45,222 nt of DNA from Xenorhabdus innexi (lineage in GTDB: Bacteria > Pseudomonadota > Gammaproteobacteria > Enterobacterales > Enterobacteriaceae), in assembly GCF_002632485.1 (NCBI RefSeq), contig NZ_NIBU01000014.1, forward strand, positions 30,854-76,075, written 5' to 3'. Position numbers and translations under genes: made by a program. Positions 1-7,144 of the stretch are shown one piece after another. The first letter of the stretch is position 1. Each line of letters begins with the position of its first letter. The notes under the pieces were generated by a model. It was given only the letters and a program-made list of their open reading frames with translations. It had not been told where the DNA came from and searched no databases.

Positions 1-2151
1 TGTATCATTGACAGATACCAGATAACCGCAAAAGCGATACAACGGATCGGAATGACTCTTTACCGTTAACGCTTCGTTCGAGTCGCGTTGCGCCTGTAGT
101 AGTTTCTTAGCCTTATTCTGGTCGGCAAATTCTGTTAATAAATGGCGAATAATCACAGGCAGTTCACGACTGATTTTCTCCGGCAATTGTGGGTCTTTCT
201 CGGATTCTTTGACCGGAATATTAAACGGGAATATCACCCGCCGCCGTGCAATGCCGCCATTGCGTTCGGTAAAGCTCATGGGTTCGTTATTGGTGGCTAA
301 TACCACGGCTTTAATGATGGTAGAAAATTGCTTCTCGTATTTCCCGTCAACTTCAATCAGGTCGCCGCCTGTAATGGCCTTAATGCCTGCCCCTTCACCG
401 ACATATTTAACCTGATCGGGCAGCGTAATTAAGCTTTTGCCGACAAACTGATAACGGCCTCTGGCTTCATCCAGCGCTCTCATATTGCCACTGGCAGTAT
501 TGTGTTCTCCCGCCAGTAAGGTAGCGATATAAGTAAACACACTTTTACCGCTGCCACCTTCTCCTGTTACCTCAATAAATAGCTGCCAGTCATAACGGTT
601 TGCCAGAATCATAAACAGAGCCGCTTTGATGCGATTCATCTTGTTTTCATTCTGCCCCGCCGCATGGGATAGCCAGCGATAAAAGTCAGGGGCATGATCC
701 GGCAAGTTTTCACCGATAGCAGGCTGGGTAAACTCAATGCCATTATGGTTCATGAGCCAATGTTCCGGTTGGTGCGGGGTAAATTGTTGTGTTGATAACG
801 CATACACACCATTACGAAACCCAATTAAATCCGACTGTTGTTCGCCAATGACTGGAATTTGTAATTTCAGGGCACAGATAGCGTTATTGATCCCGTTTGG
901 GCTGTACGGGGTATCGTGCTGGTCAAAGATTGCCACCATTGCGCGACGTAGATCATTATCCGATACGGTTGCCCATGTCGTACCGTTATAGTGGTAGACC
1001 GTTTCGCTTTCAGCATGTACCGCGATTTTTTTGTAATGCTCAACCAATAATGCCCCGCGCTGACTGGCTGCCATTTGTGCCAGATTGTTATTGGCCTTTT
1101 TTGGCTTAGTTTCGTGGATCACTACCGCTTCTGCTTCCATGAGTTTTTTCTCCCCAACCTGATATAATCCGTTGCTGAATGCCTGCTTTGCTGCCTCTAT
1201 TCCGTGATGCTGACGATAATCGTCCCAGTCGGCTTTATATTCCGTTGGCGGTAACGTTACCCAGCCATTAATCGCTTTAGCGGTCTTTTCTGCCGCTATT
1301 TTGCCCACATTCTTTTTAAGCTTGCCGTTTTTGTCCCGTTCGCCTTGTGCGTGCCAGTCATTGTCAGCAGCAAGAATGATTTTCGATTCAGGCCACTGCT
1401 TTCTGACCAATTCGGCAACATTCAGTAAATTGCTTTCATCAATGGCAGCCAGTACCACGCCATTATGCAACTGGCTTACAGTTAGCGCTGTTGCGTAACC
1501 TTCGGTAATGATGATGGTGTCCGGTGTTCCGGTAATTTCATATACCGGAATAAAACTTCCTTTCTTCTGCGTGCCGGAAACAAGGCGTTTTTCGCCGTTT
1601 GGTTTGATGGTCTGAGCGCCGGTGATAGTACCGTTCAGTGTCTGAGTTATCAGCAATAGAGAATCCTGCAATAACCGCTGATTGGGGTATTGCAGCCCCT
1701 TTTTCACCAAATACTGAGATTCTCCCCTAATCGATTTTTCCACCAGTACCGCGATCCGTTCCGCAATGGGTTTCACTGTTCGGGGCTGTTCTTTAACTGG
1801 TTTGAATATAGGTTCAGGTAATGGCATTGCCAGTACATCAGCAATCTGCTTAGCGGCGGTTAGGATAGTGATACCTTTGGCTCTTGCCACTAAATCCAGA
1901 CCATCACCATGATTGGGTTGCTCACACTTGCGACAATGCCAGTCGCCATGATGGCTATCGTCTATAAAGTGAAAACGGTCAGTACCGCCGCATATCGGGC
2001 AAGAGCCATGCTTCCCTTTTGCCGGAACATCAACACCGCAGGCTGGCAACAGGCTTTGCCAGTGATTCATGGCGGATTGTTTCACGCTTCGGATAACGTC
2101 TATCGGGCGGATTCCCATAGGGCTTTTAGGCTGTGAGGAACGTTGACTCAT
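1..2151 (-). CDS. P4 alpha-like primase-helicase (partial)
   Basis: This is a replication protein of a P4-like satellite, combining primase and helicase activity to start replication of the element. Reading down from the ATG at 2151, 717 codons stay open to the window edge, so the C-terminus is missing. An N-terminal zinc ribbon has Cys pairs at about residues 51/54 and 73/76 (CPICGG and CRKC). A Toprim-like segment follows, with TEGYATA and then AADND. A P-loop GEGGSGKS lies in the C-terminal half, as in SF3/D5-type helicases. The order zinc ribbon, Toprim, helicase is that of the P4 alpha family. A Shine-Dalgarno-like GAGAGGAAT precedes the ATG, which lies 3 bp after the stop of the upstream gene, so the genes are probably co-transcribed. 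The family call is confident; an exact P4 relative cannot be named. Confidence 0.9.
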   Translation of the reverse strand, partial: MSQRSSQPKSPMGIRPIDVIRSVKQSAMNHWQSLLPACGVDVPAKGKHGSCPICGGTDRFHFIDDSHHGDWHCRKCEQPNHGDGLDLVARAKGITILTAAKQIADVLAMPLPEPIFKPVKEQPRTVKPIAERIAVLVEKSIRGESQYLVKKGLQYPNQRLLQDSLLLITQTLNGTITGAQTIKPNGEKRLVSGTQKKGSFIPVYEITGTPDTIIITEGYATALTVSQLHNGVVLAAIDESNLLNVAELVRKQWPESKIILAADNDWHAQGERDKNGKLKKNVGKIAAEKTAKAINGWVTLPPTEYKADWDDYRQHHGIEAAKQAFSNGLYQVGEKKLMEAEAVVIHETKPKKANNNLAQMAASQRGALLVEHYKKIAVHAESETVYHYNGTTWATVSDNDLRRAMVAIFDQHDTPYSPNGINNAICALKLQIPVIGEQQSDLIGFRNGVYALSTQQFTPHQPEHWLMNHNGIEFTQPAIGENLPDHAPDFYRWLSHAAGQNENKMNRIKAALFMILANRYDWQLFIEVTGEGGSGKSVFTYIATLLAGEHNTASGNMRALDEARGRYQFVGKSLITLPDQVKYVGEGAGIKAITGGDLIEVDGKYEKQFSTIIKAVVLATNNEPMSFTERNGGIARRRVIFPFNIPVKESEKDPQLPEKISRELPVIIRHLLTEFADQNKAKKLLQAQRDSNEALTVKSHSDPLYRFCGYLVSVNDT

Positions 2152-2154
2152 GAT

Positions 2155-2517
2155 TTATTCCTCTCCATAAACAGCCGTACACAATGCGTGATAGACGTCT
2201 TGATTGATATCACAGGCCAGCGCAATTAAGTTATTTAAATCGATAGAGCATTCATCTTTGGCCTTTTCGAGAATGACGCCAAATAAAGAAGTTGCCAGCC
2301 TCGTATTGTGCATAGCCTGAGAAAGTGAAATAGGTGATCGGCGTTCATATACTCTGACTATTTCAACGTCGATGGATTTATCATCTGGTATGCAAGAATG
2401 GCGAATACGCATGGCGGCTTTCTCCGCACCGTGCAAGGTCTTGTATTTGTAACGGATTGTTTCTTTTTTTATCTCGCGAGTATGCTGATTTGTGGTGGTG
2501 ATAATGATCTTAAACAT
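2155..2517 (-). CDS. Small hypothetical satellite protein (120 aa)
   Basis: A 120-residue protein without a motif I recognise. The N-terminal part is basic and begins with a beta-like stretch (MFKIIITTT); the C-terminal half looks helical and acidic. Its start overlaps the end of the preceding small gene by 8 bp, and a strong ribosome binding site (GGAGGTGAG) lies just before the ATG. Its stop is 3 bp from the primase start. This spacing makes it a member of the satellite replication operon. Such small genes are usual between the regulator and primase in P4-like islands, but their function is generally unknown and I infer none here. Confidence 0.75.
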   Translation of the reverse strand: MFKIIITTTNQHTREIKKETIRYKYKTLHGAEKAAMRIRHSCIPDDKSIDVEIVRVYERRSPISLSQAMHNTRLATSLFGVILEKAKDECSIDLNNLIALACDINQDVYHALCTAVYGEE

Positions 2518-2701
2518 GGCTCACCTCCACAATGGAGATAAGGTACATAGGGAAGAATTTAGGTAAACGGGCTTTGCCCTTTCCATTTAGAAAGGTATAT
2601 TGAAACATAGCTACCTCGATACTGTCGTTATCGTGGATGGTTAGCCCTCGTTCAGTGTTGGTAGCACTGTGCGGGGGCGTTGATTTTATAGGTTTTACCA
2701 T
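2510..2701 (-). CDS. Icd-like short satellite protein (63 aa)
   Basis: A 63-residue protein starting at the ATG at 2701, with AGGTGG about 10 bases upstream. The frame is open further upstream to 3133, but that part is antisense to a plausible DNA-binding protein and I leave it out. The segment SATNTERGL resembles the short proteins annotated as Icd-like (host cell division inhibitor-like) in P4-type elements; this is a recollection of family appearance, not a search result. It overlaps the next gene by 8 bp, suggesting translational coupling. Its start region faces the divergent ribbon-helix-helix gene across a pair of palindromes. It could equally be an unrelated small orphan. Confidence 0.5.
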   Translation of the reverse strand: MVKPIKSTPPHSATNTERGLTIHDNDSIEVAMFQYTFLNGKGKARLPKFFPMYLISIVEVSHV

Positions 2702-2705
2702 GTTA

Positions 2706-2752
2706 AGGTGACCACCTAATATCGATAAGGCTAATGCAATAGGTGACCACTT
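2706..2752. promoter_or_regulatory. Two palindromic operator-like sites
   Basis: AGGTGACCACCT at 2706-2717 is an inverted repeat of AGGTG and CACCT around two bases. AGGTGACCACTT at 2741-2752 repeats it with one change, 35 bp centre to centre. The pair lies between the divergent Icd-like gene and the Arc-like gene and overlaps the latter's ribosome binding site and TTG start. Ribbon-helix-helix repressors typically bind tandem short palindromes, so autoregulation by the neighbouring gene is a reasonable inference. Confidence 0.45.
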
Positions 2753-2942
2753 GTCAACGATAAAGCGAGATAAAAGCCCAAAAGGTGATGGGCAATCCCC
2801 ACAATTTAGAATGCGTATAACTCCCGAACTAAAAGAACAATTTGAAGATGCAGCCCAAAAATCAGGAATGAGCTTAGCTAACTGGCTTAAAACTTTAGGG
2901 CGTAAGGAATTAGAACGATTAGGTATAGATCCCAAAGGCTGA
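2751..2942 (+). CDS. Arc-like ribbon-helix-helix DNA-binding protein
   Basis: A 63-residue protein. After a basic N-terminus, residues about 18-55 read as a ribbon-helix-helix fold: a short strand FRMRITPELKEQ, a helix KEQFEDAAQKSG, the turn MSLANW and a second helix. The pattern RITPELKEQFEDAA with SLANWL is typical of Arc/MetJ-like phage regulators. The start is TTG, preceded by AGGTGA 5 bases upstream, and both overlap a palindrome that could be its own operator. It is the only plus-strand gene in this part of the satellite, transcribed away from the replication genes. A hairpin followed by a T-run lies about 57 bp downstream. Likely role: transcriptional regulator of the satellite. Confidence 0.75.
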   Translation: MSTIKRDKSPKGDGQSPQFRMRITPELKEQFEDAAQKSGMSLANWLKTLGRKELERLGIDPKG

Positions 2943-2998
2943 ACTAAGAAAATTGCATTATTCAAGGCAGTAAACTGATTTATACCATTAAATAAAAC

Positions 2999-3032
2999 AA
3001 GGATAGCATTTCCCATGTTATCCTTTTCTTTT
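2999..3032 (+). terminator. Rho-independent terminator after Arc-like gene
   Basis: AAGGATAGCA (2999-3008) pairs with TGTTATCCTT (3016-3025), with one G-U pair and a 7-base loop. It is followed by TTCTTTTTT on the plus strand. It sits just beyond the Arc-like gene. Confidence 0.55.
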
Positions 3033-3206
3033 TTGAAACAATCTATGTCTATATAGTTAGTGGAAATATAATATTCATTATTTTCAGCGTACAAAAGCCC
3101 ATCACGATTATTAACCATGTTTTTCTTTATCATAATTTTATATATTTCAATCTATGCTGAAATAATATTTTTCTCTTAGAATAAATTGGTGATATTGATT
3201 TTTTAA

Positions 3207-3419
3207 TTATATTCCATTGCGAGATTCAGCAATACGTTGGGCTACCCAATTATCAATCTCCGATTCAACAAAAGCTATTGAGCGAGTACCGATTTTGACT
3301 TGTTTCGGAAATTTATCTTCCTCAATCAACTTGTAAATCCATGCCTTACTATAACCCGTTCTGCGTTGCACTTCTGGTAAGCGAATGAGACTTTCTTTAA
3401 ACGTGATAGTTTCTGACAT
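3207..3419 (-). CDS. alpA: AlpA-family regulator / excisionase-like protein
   Basis: A 70-residue AlpA-type DNA-binding protein. These proteins use a MerR-like winged helix to activate integrase or excision genes of P4-like elements. The helix-turn-helix is visible around residues 13-35 (LPEVQRRTGYSKAWIYKLI), followed by the wing motif FPKQVKIGTRSIAFVESEIDNW, the hallmark of the family. Length matches the usual 65-75 residues. AGGGGTAAAG lies before the ATG. It sits between the integrase 3' end and the replication operon on the same strand, the expected place in P4-like islands. I infer that it controls excision of the left element. Confidence 0.88.
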   Translation of the reverse strand: MSETITFKESLIRLPEVQRRTGYSKAWIYKLIEEDKFPKQVKIGTRSIAFVESEIDNWVAQRIAESRNGI

Positions 3420-3566
3420 ATACTTTACCCCTGTTAGCTTATCTATATTGGTTCTTTTTAGACGTTATTAGAACAGGGGTAATTAAACCGAAGTTGTAAA
3501 ATGAATTCATTACATGACAATAGTAATTTGTTTCATACAAAGAATGTATTATGTCTTACAGTTTAC

Positions 3567-3609
3567 AAAAATAACTATTTATGATTAATATAAAACCATA
3601 AATAGTTAT
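3567..3609 (-). terminator. Terminator downstream of P4-type integrase
   Basis: ATAACTATTTATG (3571-3583) and CATAAATAGTTAT (3597-3609) form a 13-bp perfect stem with a 13-base loop. On the minus strand it is followed by TTTTG. It begins about 30 bp past the integrase stop. The stem is AT-rich, so strength is uncertain. Confidence 0.5.
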
Positions 3610-3641
3610 GTATTAACATTAAATGATTATTGATAATTCAA

Positions 3642-4865
3642 TCAAGCATGTTTCTTAAATTTGCCATGCACCACATTTCCACCTTGTTCGAGTGCATCCA
3701 TGTAGTCGGCATACCATTGAAGCATTTCCCTGCGGCCATCCAAATATTGGGCGTGATTGTAAGTCCCTCGAATACTGTTCTTATCAACATGAGCAAGCTG
3801 TGTTTCAATCCATGCAGTGTTATAACCCTGTTCATGTAAGACAGTGCTCATGGTATGACGGAATCCGTGGCCTGTTGCCCGACCAGCATAACCAATGCGT
3901 TTAAGAACCTGATTAATAGCTGCTTCACTCATTGGCTTACTTGCATCATTCCTGCCATGAAAAGCAAAGTTAAATCGGCCTGTGATTGCTTCCAGCTCTT
4001 TTAGTAAGATTAAAGCCTGTTCAGAAAGGGGAACAATATGAGGCCGACGCATTTTCATACGCTCTTGAGGGATTTCCCAAATTGCTTTATCGAAGTTAAT
4101 TTCTGACCAAGTAGAGGCGCGCAACTCTATTGTTCTCAATCCGGTAAGCAGAAGTAACTTTGTTGCAATTTGAGTAATTTTACTTCCGCTGTAGAGGGAC
4201 AATGCTTGTAGGAAAGCGGGTAATTCATCGACATTCAGATGTGGGAAATGCTTGGCTTTCGGTGTTGCTAATGCGCCAGCCAGTTCCGCCGCTGGATTAT
4301 ATTCCGCTCTTCCCGTGACAATTGCGTATCTGAAAACTTGGTTACATGCCTGTCTGATCTTTTTCAGCTTATCGAGAACGCCACGCTGTTCCATTTTTCG
4401 CAGGACGGTAAGCATGTCTAATGGCTTGATATCAGTGATGGCGAGTTTACCAATGAAAGGAAAAATATCTTTTGTAAAACCCTCTAAAAGGTCTTCTGCA
4501 TATCCCGTTGACCAGTTAGGAACTTTATAGGCGTGCCACTCAAGGGCGATTTTTTCAAAGCTGTTACTTACGATGAGAGCTTTTTCTCTTTTTTCCTGCC
4601 TTTTAACCAGACCCGGATCATCGCCATTTGCCAATATTTTCTTGGCATCTTCCCTTTTGTTTCTGGCTTCTGCCAAGGTTACGATAGGATAAGTGCCAAA
4701 TGCCAATCGCTTCTCTTTACCCGCAAAGCGATATTTTAATCGCCAACATTTAGAACCATTTGGAAAGATTTCTAAGTACATGCCCCCACCATCGGAGAGT
4801 TTGACGATTTGTCTTTGGGTTTTGCAGTGTCTATCTGTCTGGCTGTCAACTTCATGTGGGGGCAT
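3642..4865 (-). CDS. int: P4-type tyrosine integrase with N-terminal frameshift
   Basis: A site-specific recombinase of the P4 integrase class. From the KLSDGGGMYLEIFPNGSK segment (about residue 22) onward it matches the DUF4102 arm-binding domain, and the catalytic domain shows Arg244 (TGLRTIE), His333-x-x-Arg336 (GHGFRHT), His359 and a likely nucleophile Tyr369. The first 20 residues are atypical. In another frame, starting at the ATG at 4855, the expected family N-terminus MKLTARQIDTAKPKDK is present and runs out of frame just before KLSDGGG. This suggests a 1-base deletion near 4804-4812. Translation from the ATG at 4865 could still give a protein with an altered N-terminus. The gene starts about 130 bp from the tRNA-Arg fragment and points away from it, as P4-like integrases do. 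Confidence 0.88.
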   Translation of the reverse strand: MPPHEVDSQTDRHCKTQRQIVKLSDGGGMYLEIFPNGSKCWRLKYRFAGKEKRLAFGTYPIVTLAEARNKREDAKKILANGDDPGLVKRQEKREKALIVSNSFEKIALEWHAYKVPNWSTGYAEDLLEGFTKDIFPFIGKLAITDIKPLDMLTVLRKMEQRGVLDKLKKIRQACNQVFRYAIVTGRAEYNPAAELAGALATPKAKHFPHLNVDELPAFLQALSLYSGSKITQIATKLLLLTGLRTIELRASTWSEINFDKAIWEIPQERMKMRRPHIVPLSEQALILLKELEAITGRFNFAFHGRNDASKPMSEAAINQVLKRIGYAGRATGHGFRHTMSTVLHEQGYNTAWIETQLAHVDKNSIRGTYNHAQYLDGRREMLQWYADYMDALEQGGNVVHGKFKKHA

Positions 4866-4995
4866 CCATTTTGATTGAACCTAACAATGCCCCCAATTAT
4901 GCCCCCAGAGATCTATGGATTTCAACATACCTTAGTAGACTATGAGAGAATGGGAAAAGGCTAACGGCACGTATTTACTGGGGTTTTGTGGACTT

Positions 4996-5040
4996 CGGAG
5001 CCCTACAGGATTCGAACCTGTGACCTACGGCTTAGAAGGG
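4996..5040 (-). other. tRNA-Arg(UCU) 3' half: attachment site scar
   Basis: Read on the minus strand, this contains CCTTCTAAGCC, then a complete T arm with AGGTTCGAATCCTG, then AGGGCTC. From memory it corresponds to the 3' half of an argU-type tRNA-Arg(UCU): anticodon loop, T arm and acceptor 3' strand. The D arm and 5' acceptor strand are absent (the sequence upstream is a run of GTTTTTGC), so it is not an expressed tRNA. Both integrase genes start within 200 bp of it, one on each side. This is the expected structure of an att core duplicated by integration into a tRNA 3' end. Confidence 0.8.
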
Positions 5041-5046
5041 CAAAAA

Positions 5047-5153
5047 CTTATGATTTCATACAATTTCTTATGATTTCACAAGGTTTCATCACGTTGATTT
5101 AAATAGATTTTACAGGTTGCGCAGTTTCATATAGTTGCATATCATTTCATCAT
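5047..5153. repeat. Direct repeats, candidate integrase arm sites
   Basis: CTTATGATTTCA occurs at 5047-5058 and again at 5067-5078, exactly 20 bp apart. Related copies GTTTCATCAC (5083-5092), GTTTCATATAG (about 5126) and CATTTCATCAT (about 5143) follow. The array lies between the tRNA-derived att core and the integrase at 5195. Arm-type recombinase or excisionase sites are the likely role, by position. Confidence 0.45.
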
Positions 5154-5194
5154 AACTTGACCCATTACTTGACCTGCAATGAAGGATATTTCCA

Positions 5195-6412
5195 ATGGCT
5201 AGTACCTTATTGACTGACAGTAAAATCCGAGGCCTGAAACCCAAAAATTCAGCCTATTATACATGGCAAGCATCAGCAACACGAGGTACTGGCAGGTTAG
5301 GAGTCAAAACATACCCATCAGGGAGAAAGGTTTTTGTTTATCGTTATTTTAAGAATGGGAAAGAGAAGTTCATTAACTTAGGTGACTTTCCTGCTCTTTC
5401 TTTGGCAGAGGCATTATCTAAATCACGAGATGCTGCCGTTAATGTTTCAGCCCCAGAAAAAGCCATCATAAATCACGCCACAATTGAACAGCTATTCAAT
5501 GACTATATTGCCGATCAGAAACGCCGTGGTAAGAGATCTTATGATAAAACTCAGTACAGGCTGAATCAGGTATTAGATAGCCAACACATTGATAGAAATA
5601 CGCCCGCAAAAGATATTACTCCAGACCATATTAAAAGAGTATTGGCTGAATTTATCTCTCGTGGTGCTGTTGCCGGCTCAAACAAGGTGCGTGCCAATCT
5701 CCATGCTGTATTTAACTTTGGTTTATTCGCGGACAATGATCCAGCCAAACTGAATGAGAAAGTTGTTTATGGTCTTGACCGAAACCCCGTGACCATTGTT
5801 CCACGCCAAGAAGGTGCGGATAAAGCGTTAGATAGATTTTTATCATGGGATGAAATGAAAGAGATTCTGAAACTGTTTCGTATTTCATCGACAGTATTCC
5901 CAATTCACCCTGATTATGGACGATTAATATTGCTTTGCATTTTCACCGCTGGACAACGACCTTGGGAAATAATGACCAATACAAAAGATAACTGGGATAA
6001 AAAGAATAACACGCTGACAGTGCCACCTCATATTTCAAAAAATGGGGATTACCATGTCATTCCCTTGTGTGAATCTGCAACTGAAATATTAGAATGTCAG
6101 GCCAAACAATATCCAGATTCAGAATTCCTATTTCCCGGACAGACTAAAGAAGGCCATTTACTCACAGCTGAATATGCCAAGCAGATCCGAAAATTTTGCG
6201 TTCGCTATGATTTTGAGAAGTTTACACCAAGGGATATCAGACGAACCTTTAAGACCCTTGCAGGAGAGATGGGGATCAGTTCTGAGATGAGAGATAGATT
6301 ACAGAACCATAAAAAACCCGGTGTCTCAACGAAACACTACGATCGCTACGACTATCTGAAAGAAAAGCGGGAAATTATAGTGCAATGGGAAAATCAGTTA
6401 CTATCACTGTAG
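5195..6412 (+). CDS. Tyrosine recombinase of the second element
   Basis: A 405-residue phage-type integrase. The N-terminal segment (about 8-80: KIRGLKPKNSAYYTWQ, then GVKTYPSGRKVFVYRYF and LGDFPALSLAEA) is a DUF4102-like arm-binding domain. Residues about 95-185 form the SAM-like core-binding domain. The catalytic domain shows Arg255 (TAGQRPWE), Lys282, Arg350 in RDIRRT (Asp where the first His of HxxR is usual), His372 and Tyr382 (KHYDRYDY). It is clearly different from the P4-type integrase to its left. GAAGGAT precedes the ATG and a hairpin follows the stop. It starts about 155 bp from the tRNA-Arg scar, so it probably mobilised the DNA to its right, including the T6SS cargo; the extent of that element is not visible. 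Confidence 0.9.
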   Translation: MASTLLTDSKIRGLKPKNSAYYTWQASATRGTGRLGVKTYPSGRKVFVYRYFKNGKEKFINLGDFPALSLAEALSKSRDAAVNVSAPEKAIINHATIEQLFNDYIADQKRRGKRSYDKTQYRLNQVLDSQHIDRNTPAKDITPDHIKRVLAEFISRGAVAGSNKVRANLHAVFNFGLFADNDPAKLNEKVVYGLDRNPVTIVPRQEGADKALDRFLSWDEMKEILKLFRISSTVFPIHPDYGRLILLCIFTAGQRPWEIMTNTKDNWDKKNNTLTVPPHISKNGDYHVIPLCESATEILECQAKQYPDSEFLFPGQTKEGHLLTAEYAKQIRKFCVRYDFEKFTPRDIRRTFKTLAGEMGISSEMRDRLQNHKKPGVSTKHYDRYDYLKEKREIIVQWENQLLSL

Positions 6413-6430
6413 GGCAGATAATTGCCCTTT
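6411..6430 (+). terminator. Hairpin terminator after integrase
   Basis: AGGGCA (6411-6416) and TGCCCT (6423-6428) form a 6-bp GC-rich stem around GATAAT, followed by a short TT run. It overlaps the stop codon of the integrase. The short T-run makes it a moderate call. Confidence 0.45.
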
Positions 6431-7144
6431 AAAATCCCAGCTCTTGTCTCACAAGATTAAGTTAGTTGAATTGATTTAATCCTTATATTGCTAAATATGT
6501 AAAATATTAATTTATCTGTTTCCATTTAGTATTTAACTCATCGCAATGTTGAATTTTATTTAGATGAGTAGAGCTAATTTATACATTCAATAAAAATACA
6601 TTACTTATGGTTACAATTTTTTCATTAAACAAAAAATCAGAAAGTAAAAACACCATCGCGAAAACCATATTTTTTTGTGATTTACATCACTAAATTTAAA
6701 TGATCATGGGTTTATCAAAATTGTTATTTTATTTTTCACAATAAATTCAATTCATTATGTTGGGAATGATTTTACTGTATGAATATAAAGCGATGAGTAC
6801 ACTAACTATATACGTTATCTCAGCTCATTATTTTTAAACGGCAATAATTTTAACTTTTTACACTGTCATTGCCGGATGCCCTTTTTATTTCACTTGATTT
6901 AATTTGGTCTTTACTCTTCCGCTATTTATTATTGCTCCCTCTTTATTTATCACGAGTCCGCCGATATATGCGGACATTGCGTTCCATCAAATTATCGAAA
7001 AACAACGTATTGCGTCCTGAGTTAGCGAATTTGTCGGAAACAATATGAGTTAGATTTAAATCTTGTACCCGAATGTTATGGCCTGCGTTGCTATCAGGCG
7101 GGATGCCGATTACATAATGTTCGACCATCTCAGGGAGACACACC
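6413..7144. other. AT-rich intergenic region before T6SS operon
   Basis: No convincing gene is visible in these 730 bp. The region is AT-rich up to about 6940 and more balanced after it. It holds a CRP-like palindrome (6676-6691) and a hairpin GTCCGC/GCGGAC (6956-6961 with 6970-6975). An open minus-strand frame (6943-7164) overlaps the vgrG start and looks accidental. The vgrG promoter must lie here, but no clear -35/-10 pair stands out. Confidence 0.5.
6676..6691. promoter_or_regulatory. CRP-like binding site
   Basis: TGTGATTTACATCACT matches the CRP consensus TGTGA-N6-TCACA with a single mismatch in the last base. It lies about 450 bp upstream of the vgrG ATG in otherwise AT-rich DNA, and about 260 bp beyond the integrase stop. 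Catabolite control of the T6SS cargo operon is an inference; the distance is large unless the promoter is far upstream. Confidence 0.4.

Noticed and set aside
2702-3133. Long minus-strand open frame upstream of the Icd-like gene
   Set aside because: It lies antisense to the Arc-like gene, which has a clear fold and ribosome binding site; I keep only the part from the ATG at 2701.
4996-5040. Functional tRNA-Arg gene
   Set aside because: Only the anticodon 3' part, T arm and acceptor 3' strand are present; the D arm and 5' strand are missing and the 3' CCA is not encoded.
5047-5153. CRISPR array
   Set aside because: The repeats are only 12 bp, two perfect copies, with 8-bp gaps, and no cas genes are in the window.
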